A stretch of 64,000 nt of DNA from an uncultured SAR116 cluster alpha proteobacterium (GCA_902619615.1 CACNFD010000001.1:1-64000); one strand, 5' to 3'. Positions 44,871-54,056 are shown, counted from the first letter of the stretch. Notes: generated by a model not told the origin, from the sequence alone. Translations and numbers: made by a program.

Positions 44871-44902
44871 AAACATGTGTGTGATTCTTTACACACATGT
44901 TT
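44871..44902 (+). terminator. Hairpin between dctP and dctQ of the second TRAP operon
   Basis: A perfect 12-base-pair inverted repeat (44871-44882 and 44891-44902) with an 8-base loop begins 11 bases after the dctP stop. The arms start with AAA and end with TTT, as in the dctP-dctQ gap of the first operon. It ends 16 bases before the likely TTG of dctQ. Partial termination or 3' protection of dctP mRNA is the likely role. Confidence 0.65.
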
Positions 44903-44918
44903 TATCTTAGGCTTTAAA

Positions 44919-45485
44919 TTGTTAGATTTATTAAATAAAAAACTAAGTAAAATCGAAAACTTTCTTGTTTTATTTGTTGGAATTTCGATTTTCATTGTGA
45001 TGATTTTAACATCCATCCAAATTATATCTAGAGTTGTTGGCTATCCTTGGCCTGCATTTTTAGAATTATCAGAATTAGCAATTTCAATTTTTGCTTTTCT
45101 AGGTGTTGCATTTGCTCAAAGAATGGATGCTCACATTCGTATGGAACTTCTTGTTGCAAATTTAAAAGGAAGAATTAAATGGATAATTGAGTTTATTGCA
45201 ACATTTTGTGCATTCATAGTAATAGGTATCCTAATATATTATAGTAGTTTATTTGCGATAGACTCTTATGTGATTGGTGATAGTACAATGGATTACTTAT
45301 TTCCTACGTGGCCAGCAAAAATTTTGGTTCCAATAGGTTTTACCATTTGGTTTTTAAGACTGTTTTTAGAATTAATTGGCTATTTAAGATTAGCTATAAA
45401 TGTTAATGCTGAACCAATGTATGTACCAATTATTAAAACGGCAGAAGAATTAGCAAATGAAGAAATTAAATCAATAAGAGAATAA
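44919..45485 (+). CDS. TRAP small permease DctQ (second operon)
   Basis: A four-helix protein of about 188 residues. Helix 1 is FLVLFVGISIFIVMILTS, followed by IISRVVGYPWPAFLELSEL. The conserved AQRMDAHIRMELL after helix 2 is typical. An ATG at 44877 would place the hairpin inside the gene and add an odd MCDSLHTCF prefix, so the in-frame TTG at 44919 is preferred. The DctM gene starts 1 base after its stop. Confidence 0.88.
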   Translation: MLDLLNKKLSKIENFLVLFVGISIFIVMILTSIQIISRVVGYPWPAFLELSELAISIFAFLGVAFAQRMDAHIRMELLVANLKGRIKWIIEFIATFCAFIVIGILIYYSSLFAIDSYVIGDSTMDYLFPTWPAKILVPIGFTIWFLRLFLELIGYLRLAINVNAEPMYVPIIKTAEELANEEIKSIRE

Positions 45486-45486
45486 T

Positions 45487-46896
45487 ATGATTTTTGAAAA
45501 ATTACTTCAGGGACAGCCAGAAGGAATATTTGGAATTGGCTATAATGATCCATCAACAGTTGGTATAATTTGTACAGTAATTTTGTTAATCTTAGTTATC
45601 TGTGGAGTGAGAGTTGTAATTGCAGCTAGTATTGCTGGCATGATTGGACTTGTTGAATTAATTGGTATTGGTCCAGCCTTAGGTAATATTGGCGCCATAC
45701 CATATTCAAAATCAGTTACTTTTGTACTTGGATTACTGCCTATATTCATTTTAATCGGATTTTTAGCTTACCAAGCAGGTATAACTAGACAGTTATTTGA
45801 AGCTGCAAAAGCTTGGGTGGGTTTTGTTCCAGGCGGTCTTGCAGTTGCAACCGTTTTTGCTACTGCAGGTTTTGCGGCTGTATCAGGAGCGTCTACAGCT
45901 ACCGCCGCTGTTTTTTCTCGAATTGCAATTCCTGAAATGTTAAAGGAAGGATATGATAAAAAGCTTGCTGCTGGTGTTGTTGCAGCAGGTGGAACTCTAG
46001 CTTCATTGATTCCTCCATCTGCAATTTTAATTATTTACGCTATAATTGTTGAAGAATCAGTTGGTGCCTTATTATTAGCTGGATTTTTACCAGGTATTTT
46101 TTCAGCACTTGTTTACGCATTAATAATAATTCTTTGGGCCAAAAAGAATCCCAAATTAGGACCACCATCAAGGAGATATTCTCTTAATGAAAAATTAAGA
46201 ACATTACCAGGAATAATTCCTATTGCTGTAGTCATCTCTGTTATCATTAGCGCCATATATGCCGGTTGGGCAACCCCAACTGAAGCTGGCTCACTGGGTG
46301 CTTTCGTTGTATTATTAATGGCTATTTATAATAAAGTAAAAGTTTCAGCACTTAAAGCAGCCTTGATTGAAACCGCAAAATTAGTTGCGATGATTTTTTC
46401 TATTATATGGGGTGTTCTAATATTTGTAAGATTCTTAGGATTTTCAGGACTTCCTGAGGATTTTGCCAATTGGATTATTTCATTACCATTAGATCCATAT
46501 GTAACCCTTTTGCTAATTTTACTTGGATACGTCATTCTTGGAATGTTTATTGATGCAATTGGACTATTATTATTAACACTACCTGTTGTTTATCCCGCTG
46601 TAATGTTGTTGAATGGTGGTCCAGATGTTACCGCTGCAGAAAGTCCATTTGGAATGACTTTTAATCAGGTGAGTGTGTGGTTTGGGATAATAGTAGTTAA
46701 AATGGCAGAGGTCTGCCTGATTACACCACCTATTGGATTGAATTGTTTTGTCGTTGCAGGCGTAAGAAAAGATATACCCGTTACCGACGTGTTTAAGGGT
46801 GTAACGTTATTTTTTATTGCAGATATTTTAACAATTTTAGGTCTTGTATTGTTTCCACAAGTAATCACATGGCTTCCCGACTTAATGATGTCATAA
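45487..46896 (+). CDS. dctM: TRAP large permease DctM (second operon)
   Basis: A 469-residue large permease. It has VRVVIAASIAGMIGLVEL, FILIGFLAYQAGITRQLF, the FVPGGLAVATVFATAGFAAVS loop region split around TAGFAAVSGASTATAA, the AGGTLASLIPPSAILIIYAI motif, WATPTEAGSLGAF and LITPPIGLNCFVVAG. It is a little longer than the other DctM because of an inserted loop (about residues 370-395). It ends the operon, 74 bases before the LIV-type binding-protein gene. Confidence 0.94.
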   Translation: MIFEKLLQGQPEGIFGIGYNDPSTVGIICTVILLILVICGVRVVIAASIAGMIGLVELIGIGPALGNIGAIPYSKSVTFVLGLLPIFILIGFLAYQAGITRQLFEAAKAWVGFVPGGLAVATVFATAGFAAVSGASTATAAVFSRIAIPEMLKEGYDKKLAAGVVAAGGTLASLIPPSAILIIYAIIVEESVGALLLAGFLPGIFSALVYALIIILWAKKNPKLGPPSRRYSLNEKLRTLPGIIPIAVVISVIISAIYAGWATPTEAGSLGAFVVLLMAIYNKVKVSALKAALIETAKLVAMIFSIIWGVLIFVRFLGFSGLPEDFANWIISLPLDPYVTLLLILLGYVILGMFIDAIGLLLLTLPVVYPAVMLLNGGPDVTAAESPFGMTFNQVSVWFGIIVVKMAEVCLITPPIGLNCFVVAGVRKDIPVTDVFKGVTLFFIADILTILGLVLFPQVITWLPDLMMS

Positions 46897-46969
46897 AATT
46901 TGATTCGCCTATACTAATTTATTTCTATATATATATTTATCTTTATCCAATTAATATAAGGGGGGTACA

Positions 46970-48196
46970 ATGAAGAAAAATTTACTGCCAGTAGTTTTGA
47001 TAGCTGGTTTAATAGTTGTGGGAATATTTCTATATATTCAAGATAGTACTAAAACCGATAAGGTAGCTGACAAAAATATCAAAATTGGAATTATACTTGG
47101 CTTCACAGGTCCCATAGAGTCTTTAGCTCCAGTTATGGCTAAAAGTGCTGAATTGGCAATTGATGAAGTCAATAAATCAGGCGAGTTGTTTGATGGATCT
47201 AGCCAAGTAACTGCTGTAAGAGCTGACTCAACTTGTGTTGATGCTGCAGCTGCTCAGGCCGCCGCAGAAAGATTAATAACTTCAGATAAAATCAATGCCA
47301 TAATGGGAGCAGATTGCTCTGGTGTTACAACAGCTGTTCTTAAGAACGTGGCAATGCCTAATGGGGTTCTTATGATTTCTCCGTCGGCTACATCACCTGC
47401 ACTTTCAACAGAACCTGATAATGACTTGTTTTTTAGAACAGCTCCTTCTGATGCTAGACAAGGTGAAGTTATTGCTGACCTACTAATGGAAAAAGGGTTC
47501 AAATCTGCAGCCCTAACTCATACCAATAATGATTATGGTAAAGGTTTAGCAGCTAGTATTAAGAAAAATTATGAAGCTAAAGGTGGTAAAATAACAATAA
47601 CTGCATCTCATGAAGATGGAAAAGGTGATTATAGTTCTGAGGTTGCTGCTTTAGCTCAAGCTTCAGGAGATATACTAATTGTTGCTGGTTATTTAGATCA
47701 AGGTGGTAAAGGTATTATTCAAGCATCTCTTGATGCTGATGCTTTTAACAAGTTTTTCTTACCAGATGGTATGATTGGTGATTCCCTTCCTAAAGCAATT
47801 GGACCAGCTTTAAATGGTTCTATCGGATCAGTTCCTGGAACTGATAGTCCAGGTAATGCAAAATATGCTGAATTAGCTAAAGTAGCAGGTTTTGAGTCAG
47901 GACCTTATGGCCCAGAGTCATATGATGCTGCTGCTTTGATAATGCTAGCAATGCAAGCCGCAAATTCGACTGATAGTAATGTATTCAAAAATAATATTAT
48001 GGATATAGCCAATGCTCCTGGAGAGAAAATTTTTCCTGGAGAACTTGATAAGGCTATTAAGTTGATAAAAGAAGGTAAAGATATTGACTACGTAGGTGCT
48101 ACAGCTTTAGAGCTGGTAGGTTCAGGAGAATCCGCTGGTAGTTTTGCAGAAATCTTAATTGATAACCAAAAAACTAATAAAGTTGGTTATAGATAA
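46970..48196 (+). CDS. LIV-type ABC transporter substrate-binding protein
   Basis: A 408-residue periplasmic binding protein of the branched-chain amino acid/amide type. The N-terminal helix (residues 5-23) is not followed by a clear signal peptidase site, so it may stay anchored in the membrane. The mature part starts IKIGIILGFTGPIESLAP and shows the typical ATSPALSTEPDNDLFFRT, THTNNDYGKGLAA and YGPESYDAAALIMLAMQ blocks. Ligands may be amino acids, amides or urea-like compounds. A strong ribosome site (aaggggggtaca) precedes the ATG. Confidence 0.92.
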   Translation: MKKNLLPVVLIAGLIVVGIFLYIQDSTKTDKVADKNIKIGIILGFTGPIESLAPVMAKSAELAIDEVNKSGELFDGSSQVTAVRADSTCVDAAAAQAAAERLITSDKINAIMGADCSGVTTAVLKNVAMPNGVLMISPSATSPALSTEPDNDLFFRTAPSDARQGEVIADLLMEKGFKSAALTHTNNDYGKGLAASIKKNYEAKGGKITITASHEDGKGDYSSEVAALAQASGDILIVAGYLDQGGKGIIQASLDADAFNKFFLPDGMIGDSLPKAIGPALNGSIGSVPGTDSPGNAKYAELAKVAGFESGPYGPESYDAAALIMLAMQAANSTDSNVFKNNIMDIANAPGEKIFPGELDKAIKLIKEGKDIDYVGATALELVGSGESAGSFAEILIDNQKTNKVGYR

Positions 48197-48201
48197 AACA
48201 T

Positions 48202-48232
48202 AATGGGCTTAAGGTTTAACCTTAAGCCTATT
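48202..48232 (+). terminator. Hairpin between the LIV binding-protein gene and livG
   Basis: An inverted repeat with an 11-base-pair core (ggcttaaggtt, then aaccttaagcc) is extended by weaker pairs, and a T-rich tail (tattttatta) follows. It starts 6 bases after the stop of the binding-protein gene and ends 15 bases before livG. It looks like a partial rho-independent terminator inside the operon. Confidence 0.7.
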
Positions 48233-48246
48233 TTATTAAATCTAAG

Positions 48247-49002
48247 ATGCTAAGTATCAAAAATCTATACAAAAGTTTTGGTGGCATACAAGCCATTAAT
48301 AACGTTTCTATTGATGTTAAACAGGGATCTATAACTGCATTAATAGGACCTAATGGTGCTGGTAAGACTACTTTATTTAATGTTATAAACGGATCAATTA
48401 AACCTGATGCCGGTGAAATAACATTAGATAATATTAATATAACTGATCATGAACCTCATCAACTATTTAATCTTGGAATCCTAAGAACCTTTCAAATTGC
48501 GCATGAATTTTCTTCTTTAACTGTGAAAGATAATCTCATGATGGTCCCTCCTAACCAAATTGGAGAGTCAATTTTGCAAACTTGGATATCTCCTAAAAAA
48601 ATAAAGATAGAAGAAAATGAAATATCTAAAAAAGCAGATGAGGTTATGGATTTTTTGCAGTTAAAACATCTATCCAATGAATATGCAGGAAATTTATCAG
48701 GAGGACAAAAAAAATTATTAGAACTAGGTAGAACAATGATGGTTCAACCAAAAATTGTTTTATTAGATGAGGTAGGTGCAGGTGTTAACAGAACCTTACT
48801 AAACAACATTGGTGATGCTATTTTAAGGCTTAACAAAGAATTAAATTATACTTTTTGTATGATTGAGCATGACATAGAATTCATCAGTAAATTATGTAAC
48901 CCTGTAATTGTGATGGCTGAAGGTGCAATTTTGATGGAGGACTCTATTTCAAATGTTAGAGAAAATGAAAAAGTAATCGAAGTATATCTTGGTAGAAGCT
49001 AG
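48247..49002 (+). CDS. livG: LIV ABC transporter ATP-binding protein LivG
   Basis: A 251-residue ABC ATPase. The Walker A motif is LIGPNGAGKTTLFN (about 36-49), the signature is NLSGGQKKLLELGR, and Walker B is IVLLDEVGAGVN, with the switch His in MIEHDIEF. The insert around PNQIGESILQTWISPKK is typical of LivG. It energises uptake together with LivF. Confidence 0.94.
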   Translation: MLSIKNLYKSFGGIQAINNVSIDVKQGSITALIGPNGAGKTTLFNVINGSIKPDAGEITLDNINITDHEPHQLFNLGILRTFQIAHEFSSLTVKDNLMMVPPNQIGESILQTWISPKKIKIEENEISKKADEVMDFLQLKHLSNEYAGNLSGGQKKLLELGRTMMVQPKIVLLDEVGAGVNRTLLNNIGDAILRLNKELNYTFCMIEHDIEFISKLCNPVIVMAEGAILMEDSISNVRENEKVIEVYLGRS

Positions 49003-49017
49003 ATAAAAGGTCTTTAA

Positions 49018-49722
49018 ATGTATTTATTACATGGGAAAAACATTACATGTGGCTATGACACCGTTGATATCTTATCAAAATTTACAGTTGGTGTTAAGAA
49101 AGGTGAGATAGCCTCTATAGTTGGCCCTAATGGTGCAGGCAAATCAACTGCTATGAAGTCAATATTTGGATTACTCAAAATAAGGTTGGGTACAATATTT
49201 CTAGATAATGAAGATATTACTAAGCTTCCTCCTCAAGAAAGAGTTCTAAAGGGAATGGGTTATGTTCCCCAGACTAATAACATATTCCCAACATTATCAG
49301 TTCAAGAAAACTTAGAAATGGGTGCATTTATTCAACACGAAGATTTTTCAGATATTTTGGATTATGTTTATAACCTTTTCCCTATTTTGAAAGAAAAGAG
49401 AAATCAACAAGCTGGTGAATTATCTGGAGGGCAACGACAGCAAGTTGCGGTTGGTAGAGCCCTAATGACAAAACCAAAAGTCTTGATGCTTGATGAACCA
49501 TCTGCTGGAGTATCTCCTATAGTGATGGAAAGCTTATTTCAAAAAATTATAGAAATAGCACGACAAGGTACAGCTGTTCTTATGGTAGAACAAAATGCCA
49601 AACAAGCTTTAGAAATATCTGACATAGGCTTTGTATTAAATCAAGGTAAAAACCTTTACACTGACACTGGGAAAGCACTTCTTTCAAATAAAGAAGTAAG
49701 ACAAGCTTTCTTAGGAGGGTAA
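49018..49722 (+). CDS. livF: LIV ABC transporter ATP-binding protein LivF
   Basis: A 234-residue ABC ATPase with Walker A VGPNGAGKSTAMK, signature ELSGGQRQQVAVGRALM, Walker B VLMLDEPSAGVSP and a switch region LMVEQNAKQAL. The length and the VEQNA form are typical of LivF. It is 15 bases after livG and overlaps the ribosome site of livH (ggaggg) with its last codons, so translation is coupled. Confidence 0.94.
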   Translation: MYLLHGKNITCGYDTVDILSKFTVGVKKGEIASIVGPNGAGKSTAMKSIFGLLKIRLGTIFLDNEDITKLPPQERVLKGMGYVPQTNNIFPTLSVQENLEMGAFIQHEDFSDILDYVYNLFPILKEKRNQQAGELSGGQRQQVAVGRALMTKPKVLMLDEPSAGVSPIVMESLFQKIIEIARQGTAVLMVEQNAKQALEISDIGFVLNQGKNLYTDTGKALLSNKEVRQAFLGG

Positions 49723-49727
49723 TTTTA

Positions 49728-50741
49728 ATGGAATTTTTAAACAGTTTTATTTTAATTACTAACTATATAATCATTCCAGGTTTAACTTATGGTAGCCAAT
49801 TAGCTCTTGGAGCTCTAGGAATAACAATTGTTTATACTGTTCTAAGATTCTCTAACTTTGCACATGGCGAATTTATGTCTTTTGGCACAATGAGCACTAT
49901 ACTCCTAACGTGGGTATTCATAGATAGTAAAATTAAATTTGGCACTTTTCCTACAGCAATAATAGTTTTGCCATTAAGTATAATTTTCACAATAATTTAT
50001 TGTTTATTAGTTGATAAATTTGTTTTTAAATTTTATCGGCAACAAAAATCCAAAAGTGTAATTGCATTAATAGTTTCTATAGGAGTCATGTTTTTTACTG
50101 GTGGCTTAATAAGATTCATCATTGGGCCAGGTGATAAAAATTTCATGGACGGAGAAAGATTTATTTTAAAAGCAAAAGATTTTAAAATGTTAACTGGTTT
50201 AGATGAAGGACTTACTATAAAATCCACACAAGGTGTAACAATAATTTTAACAATCTTATTAGTAATTCTTCTTTTTTGGTTTTTAAATAAAACAAAAACA
50301 GGCAAGTCAATGAGAGCTTACTCAGACAATCAAGAACTTGCACTTTTGTCAGGTATTAATCCTGAAAGAATAGTTTTAATTACGTGGATAATTACTGGCA
50401 CATTAGCTTGTGTTGCTGGAACTTTGTATGGCCTCGATAAAAGTTACAAACCATTTACTTATTTACATCTAGTGTTACCAATATTTGCAGCAGCTATAGT
50501 TGGTGGCGTTGGCAATCCTATAGGTGCAATTATAGGGGGATTTGTAATTTCTTTTTCTGAACTACTCATCACATTTGCATATAAAAAATTCTTCTTTTAC
50601 ATTCTTCCAGATAATTTTTTGCCCGATGGATTATTACAAATCCTTTCTACTGATTACAAAATTGCAGTTTCATTTATTATACTTGTATTGGTTTTGTTAA
50701 TTAAGCCAACTGGTATCTATAAAGGTAAAATTATAGAATAA
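49728..50741 (+). CDS. livH: LIV ABC transporter permease LivH
   Basis: A 337-residue membrane permease of about eight helices. It shows the GLTYGSQLALGALGITIVY start, the RFSNFAHGEFMSFG motif, the permease signature MRAYSDNQELALLSGINPE, and AAAIVGGVGNPIGAIIGGF near the C-terminus. It is slightly longer than E. coli LivH. It forms the channel with LivM. Confidence 0.93.
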   Translation: MEFLNSFILITNYIIIPGLTYGSQLALGALGITIVYTVLRFSNFAHGEFMSFGTMSTILLTWVFIDSKIKFGTFPTAIIVLPLSIIFTIIYCLLVDKFVFKFYRQQKSKSVIALIVSIGVMFFTGGLIRFIIGPGDKNFMDGERFILKAKDFKMLTGLDEGLTIKSTQGVTIILTILLVILLFWFLNKTKTGKSMRAYSDNQELALLSGINPERIVLITWIITGTLACVAGTLYGLDKSYKPFTYLHLVLPIFAAAIVGGVGNPIGAIIGGFVISFSELLITFAYKKFFFYILPDNFLPDGLLQILSTDYKIAVSFIILVLVLLIKPTGIYKGKIIE

Positions 50742-50764
50742 AAAAGTAATAATAGGAAAGTCAA

Positions 50765-52078
50765 ATGCAAGATAAACAACATATTATTTTACTTTTTTTA
50801 AGTATGTTTATTTTAATTGCATTTGTAGGATTTTTTCAAAGCTGGAATCTAGCTCTTACTATTTTTAATTTATGTATAATTTCTTCCGTAATGTCATTAG
50901 GAATTAATATTCAGTGGGGAAACGCAGGAATAGTCAATTTTGGTGTGATGGGTTTTGCTGCTTTAGGGGGACTAGCAAATATTATAGTATCAATGCCGCC
51001 AACTGCGAAAGCATGGGATGCAGGTGCTATTTATATTATTATTGGAATAATTATATTTATACTATCAATTATTTTTTCAATTTTAGTTTGGTTGAAATCT
51101 GAACTAAGCAAAAAAAAGAAATACATTATAAATTTCTTTTTAATAATACTTGGTTATTTTTTAATGAGATATATTATTGACTCTCCTATAAAAGCAATAG
51201 AGGCAATAGAGCCAGCAAAAACTGGATATTTAGGAGGACTTGATTTACCCGTAATTATATCTTGGCCAATAGGTGGTATGTTAGCTGCTTTGATAGCATA
51301 CGTTATTGGTAAAATTTCATTAGGTCTAAGATCTGATTACCTTGCAATTGCTACCTTAGGCATTTCTGAGATTATTATATATATACTTAAAAATGAAGAT
51401 TGGCTTTCAAGAGGTGTTAAGAATGTAAATGGACTGCCAAGACCAGTTCCTTATGAGATTGACCTTCAATCTGAACTATGGGTTTTAGAGTTAACAAAGT
51501 TTTTCAACATCCCTGTTTCTGAAATTTCTTCCATTATAGTGAAGCTCTCATATTCTTGTATCTTTCTTTTGATTTTAATTGGAATTTTGCTCTTGTTAGA
51601 AATTGCCCAAAAGTCTCCCTGGGGCAGAATGATGAGAGCAATTAGAGACAATGAAGTTTCTGCTAATGCAATGGGTAAAGATATAAAAACAAGACATTTA
51701 CAAGTTTTTGTAATTGGATCTGCAATTATTGGAATAGCAGGGGCAATGTTAACCACTCTAGATGGACAGTTCACACCTGTTACTTATCAACCTTTAAGAT
51801 TTACTTTTTTAATATGGATAATGGTAATTATAGGAGGTTCTGGAAATAATTTTGGTTCAATAATTGGTGGATTTTTAATTTGGTTTTTTTGGGTACAGTC
51901 TGAACCACTCGGTTTGTGGTTTATATCTCAAATTACTGCTCATATATCTGATACAAACATAATCAAGAGTCACTTATTAGAAAATGCTGCTCATATAAGG
52001 TTAATGTTTATGGGAATGATCTTATTGATCACATTAAGGTTTGCCCCTAAAGGCCTAATACCTGAGGTGAAACGTTAA
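50765..52078 (+). CDS. livM: LIV ABC transporter permease LivM
   Basis: A 437-residue permease. An N-terminal helix pair precedes the core with SLGINIQWGNAGIVNFGVMG and SLGLRSDYLAIATLGISEI. The EAA-like coupling loop WGRMMRAIRDNEVSANAMGK contacts the ATPases, followed by the WIMVIIGGSGNNFGSIIGG segment. It ends the LIV operon. The M23 peptidase gene starts 2 bases later, so read-through is possible. Confidence 0.93.
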   Translation: MQDKQHIILLFLSMFILIAFVGFFQSWNLALTIFNLCIISSVMSLGINIQWGNAGIVNFGVMGFAALGGLANIIVSMPPTAKAWDAGAIYIIIGIIIFILSIIFSILVWLKSELSKKKKYIINFFLIILGYFLMRYIIDSPIKAIEAIEPAKTGYLGGLDLPVIISWPIGGMLAALIAYVIGKISLGLRSDYLAIATLGISEIIIYILKNEDWLSRGVKNVNGLPRPVPYEIDLQSELWVLELTKFFNIPVSEISSIIVKLSYSCIFLLILIGILLLLEIAQKSPWGRMMRAIRDNEVSANAMGKDIKTRHLQVFVIGSAIIGIAGAMLTTLDGQFTPVTYQPLRFTFLIWIMVIIGGSGNNFGSIIGGFLIWFFWVQSEPLGLWFISQITAHISDTNIIKSHLLENAAHIRLMFMGMILLITLRFAPKGLIPEVKR

Positions 52079-52080
52079 TT

Positions 52081-52962
52081 ATGTCGAAAATTAAAACTTT
52101 TCTAAATTTGATTGAAAAAGTAAATTTTAACTATATTAAATTGATATTAATCTTTTTATTACTGAAAACATCCCCTTGCTTTGCAACAAATAATTTAATT
52201 ATAAATATTAAAGATACCAAAATCATACTCGAAGGTAATTTTATTCAAGGAGGCCTGGTAAAAGGAAAGGTCAATAAGGATTTAGATATAAAATTTAAAG
52301 AAAAAGTTTTAAGAAAAACGTCCGATGGAAGTTTTGTGATAGGTTTTGGAAGAGATCATCCTAAAGAAGCTAATTTATATTTTTTTATCAATCAAAATTG
52401 GATTTTGAAAAAATTAGATATAAAACAAAGAAAATATAAAACTCAAGTTATTAATGGCCTTGAAAAAAAAATGGTAACCCCACCCGAGTCTTTTTGGGAT
52501 AGAATTAAAAAAGAAAATAAAGTAATTAAAGAAGTTAGAAGTTTAGATAGTGCTGTAGATTTTATATTTCAAAAGTTTGATTGGCCTACTAAAGGTATAA
52601 TTTCTGGAGTTTTTGGTAGTCAAAGAATACTTAATGGAAAACCGAAACGTCCACATTATGGTGTTGACATAGCTGCTCCAGAAGGAACTGATATACTTGC
52701 TCCCACAGAAGCTATAGTTAGAATGGCAGAAAAAGACTTATATTATACAGGCGGAACTGTCATGTTAGATCATGGGCACGGGGTAACTTCAGTATATTCT
52801 CATTTGTCTTCTATAACTGTAAAAGTTGGCGACAAAATAAATAAAGATCAAAAAATTGGTGAAGTTGGATCAACAGGAAGATCGACAGGGCCTCACTTAG
52901 ATTGGAGAATCAATTGGTTTTCTGAACGCTTAGATCCAGCACTATTTATAAAAAATAAATAA
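52081..52962 (+). CDS. M23-family (LytM) murein peptidase
   Basis: A 293-residue exported zinc peptidase. An N-terminal signal/anchor (about residues 19-36) is followed by a beta-rich region, and then the LytM domain from about residue 165. The zinc ligands are HYGVDIAAPEG (His, Asp) and the later GPHLDWRINW (His), with SVYSHLSS holding the catalytic His. It cuts or activates cutting of peptidoglycan cross-links. It lies 2 bases after livM and upstream of rplU. Confidence 0.9.
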   Translation: MSKIKTFLNLIEKVNFNYIKLILIFLLLKTSPCFATNNLIINIKDTKIILEGNFIQGGLVKGKVNKDLDIKFKEKVLRKTSDGSFVIGFGRDHPKEANLYFFINQNWILKKLDIKQRKYKTQVINGLEKKMVTPPESFWDRIKKENKVIKEVRSLDSAVDFIFQKFDWPTKGIISGVFGSQRILNGKPKRPHYGVDIAAPEGTDILAPTEAIVRMAEKDLYYTGGTVMLDHGHGVTSVYSHLSSITVKVGDKINKDQKIGEVGSTGRSTGPHLDWRINWFSERLDPALFIKNK

Positions 52963-52993
52963 ATAAAAAAATGTTTAATCGAATGTAATTTAC

Positions 52994-53018
52994 GTGATCT
53001 TAAAACTTGACAGATCAC
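52994..53018. promoter_or_regulatory. Inverted repeat overlapping the rplU promoter
   Basis: Two 7-base arms, GTGATCT (52994-53000) and AGATCAC (53012-53018), are separated by 11 bases. The right arm overlaps the last base of the -35 hexamer of the predicted rplU promoter, so a bound dimeric repressor could block it. No regulator is identified. Confidence 0.4.
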
Positions 53019-53034
53019 AGTATCAAGATATATT
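53007..53034 (+). promoter_or_regulatory. Putative promoter of rplU-rpmA
   Basis: A perfect -35 TTGACA (53007-53012) is followed after 16 bases by TATATT (53029-53034). It lies about 80 bases before the rplU ATG, leaving a leader with AT-rich sequence. The hexamers are near consensus for the housekeeping sigma factor. Confidence 0.55.
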
Positions 53035-53114
53035 CCCAAGACAATTTAATTATGATTATTTAAATATTTAGTATTTTAATAATCGATATATTAACTAATT
53101 ATCGGATTAAAAAA

Positions 53115-53675
53115 ATGTATGCTGTAGTTAAAACCGGTGGAAAACAATATCGTGTTGAAAAAGAAGACGTTGTTTTAGTTGAAAAACTTAACGCTAATGA
53201 TGGTGATCAGCTAGTGCTTGGTGATGTGTTAATGATTGGTGATGGTAAAAAAGTAACATTGGGAACTCCACTTGTTAATGACGCTGCAGTAATGGCACAA
53301 GTTATTAGACAAACACGTGGACCAAAAATATCAATAATATATAAGAGAAGAAGAAAGAATAGTAGAAGAAAGCAAGGTCATAAACAAGATCTAACACTCC
53401 TAAAAATAGTTGATATAGCTGAAACTGGTGGATCTAAATTATCTCCAAAAAAAGCTACGGCTAAATCAACAGAAAAAAAGATTAAAGTTGAGGCTAAAAC
53501 AAAAAATGAAACCCAGCCTAAAGTAGTTGAAGAAAAAGTTAAAAAAGAAGTTAAAGCCAAGTCAACTACAAGCAAAAAAGCAGAAACAAAAACAAAATCA
53601 GCTTCTACTAATACTGAAACAAAAGCTAAAACAAAAACAACTACTAAAACAAAAAAAACAACTACAAAAAAATAG
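53115..53675 (+). CDS. rplU: Ribosomal protein L21 with long lysine-rich tail
   Basis: The first 103 residues are a normal L21, with MYAVVKTGGKQYRVEKEDVV and KRRRKNSRRKQGHKQDLT, which contact 23S rRNA. A further 80 or so residues form a low-complexity tail of Lys, Thr, Glu and Ala (for example KTKSASTNTETKAKTKTTT), without structure. C-terminal extensions of L21 are common in alphaproteobacteria, but this one is simple sequence. It starts the rplU-rpmA operon. Confidence 0.95.
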   Translation: MYAVVKTGGKQYRVEKEDVVLVEKLNANDGDQLVLGDVLMIGDGKKVTLGTPLVNDAAVMAQVIRQTRGPKISIIYKRRRKNSRRKQGHKQDLTLLKIVDIAETGGSKLSPKKATAKSTEKKIKVEAKTKNETQPKVVEEKVKKEVKAKSTTSKKAETKTKSASTNTETKAKTKTTTKTKKTTTKK

Positions 53676-53689
53676 TAAAGGATTAACAA

Positions 53690-53959
53690 ATGGCACATAA
53701 AAAGGCAGGCGGTAGTTCTAGAAATGGCAGAGACTCAGCTGGAAGAAGATTAGGTGTTAAAAAATTTGGCAGTGAAGCTGTCGTTGCTGGCAACATTATA
53801 ATTAGACAACGTGGTACTAAGTATCACCCAGGATTAAACGTTGGAATGGGAAAGGATCATACAATTTTTTCACTTATAGATGGTCATGTTAAGTTTAAAG
53901 AACATAAAGGAAAAAAAATGTTTGTATCTGTAGAACCAACTAAACAAGCAGCTGAATAA
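53690..53959 (+). CDS. rpmA: Ribosomal protein L27
   Basis: An 89-residue protein. The N-terminal [20 protein letters not shown], reaching toward the peptidyl-transferase centre, is the invariant L27 start. [17 protein letters not shown] and the [13 protein letters not shown] core follow. It pairs with L21 on the large subunit. A terminator hairpin follows at 53983-54005. Confidence 0.97.
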   Translation: MAHKKAGGSSRNGRDSAGRRLGVKKFGSEAVVAGNIIIRQRGTKYHPGLNVGMGKDHTIFSLIDGHVKFKEHKGKKMFVSVEPTKQAAE

Positions 53960-53982
53960 TCAAACCCTTATTATTTGTATCT

Positions 53983-54005
53983 GGAATAGCTTTGTTAGCT
54001 ATTCC
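53983..54005 (+). terminator. Terminator after rpmA
   Basis: A perfect 9-base-pair inverted repeat (53983-53991 and 53997-54005) with a 5-base loop is followed by ttaattatttt. It is placed 24 bases after the rpmA stop and about 50 bases before obgE, which separates ribosomal protein from GTPase transcription, at least partly. Confidence 0.75.
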
Positions 54006-54056
54006 TTAATTATTTTAACTCTTTTCATCTAGAATACTATACATTAGGGTTTTATA

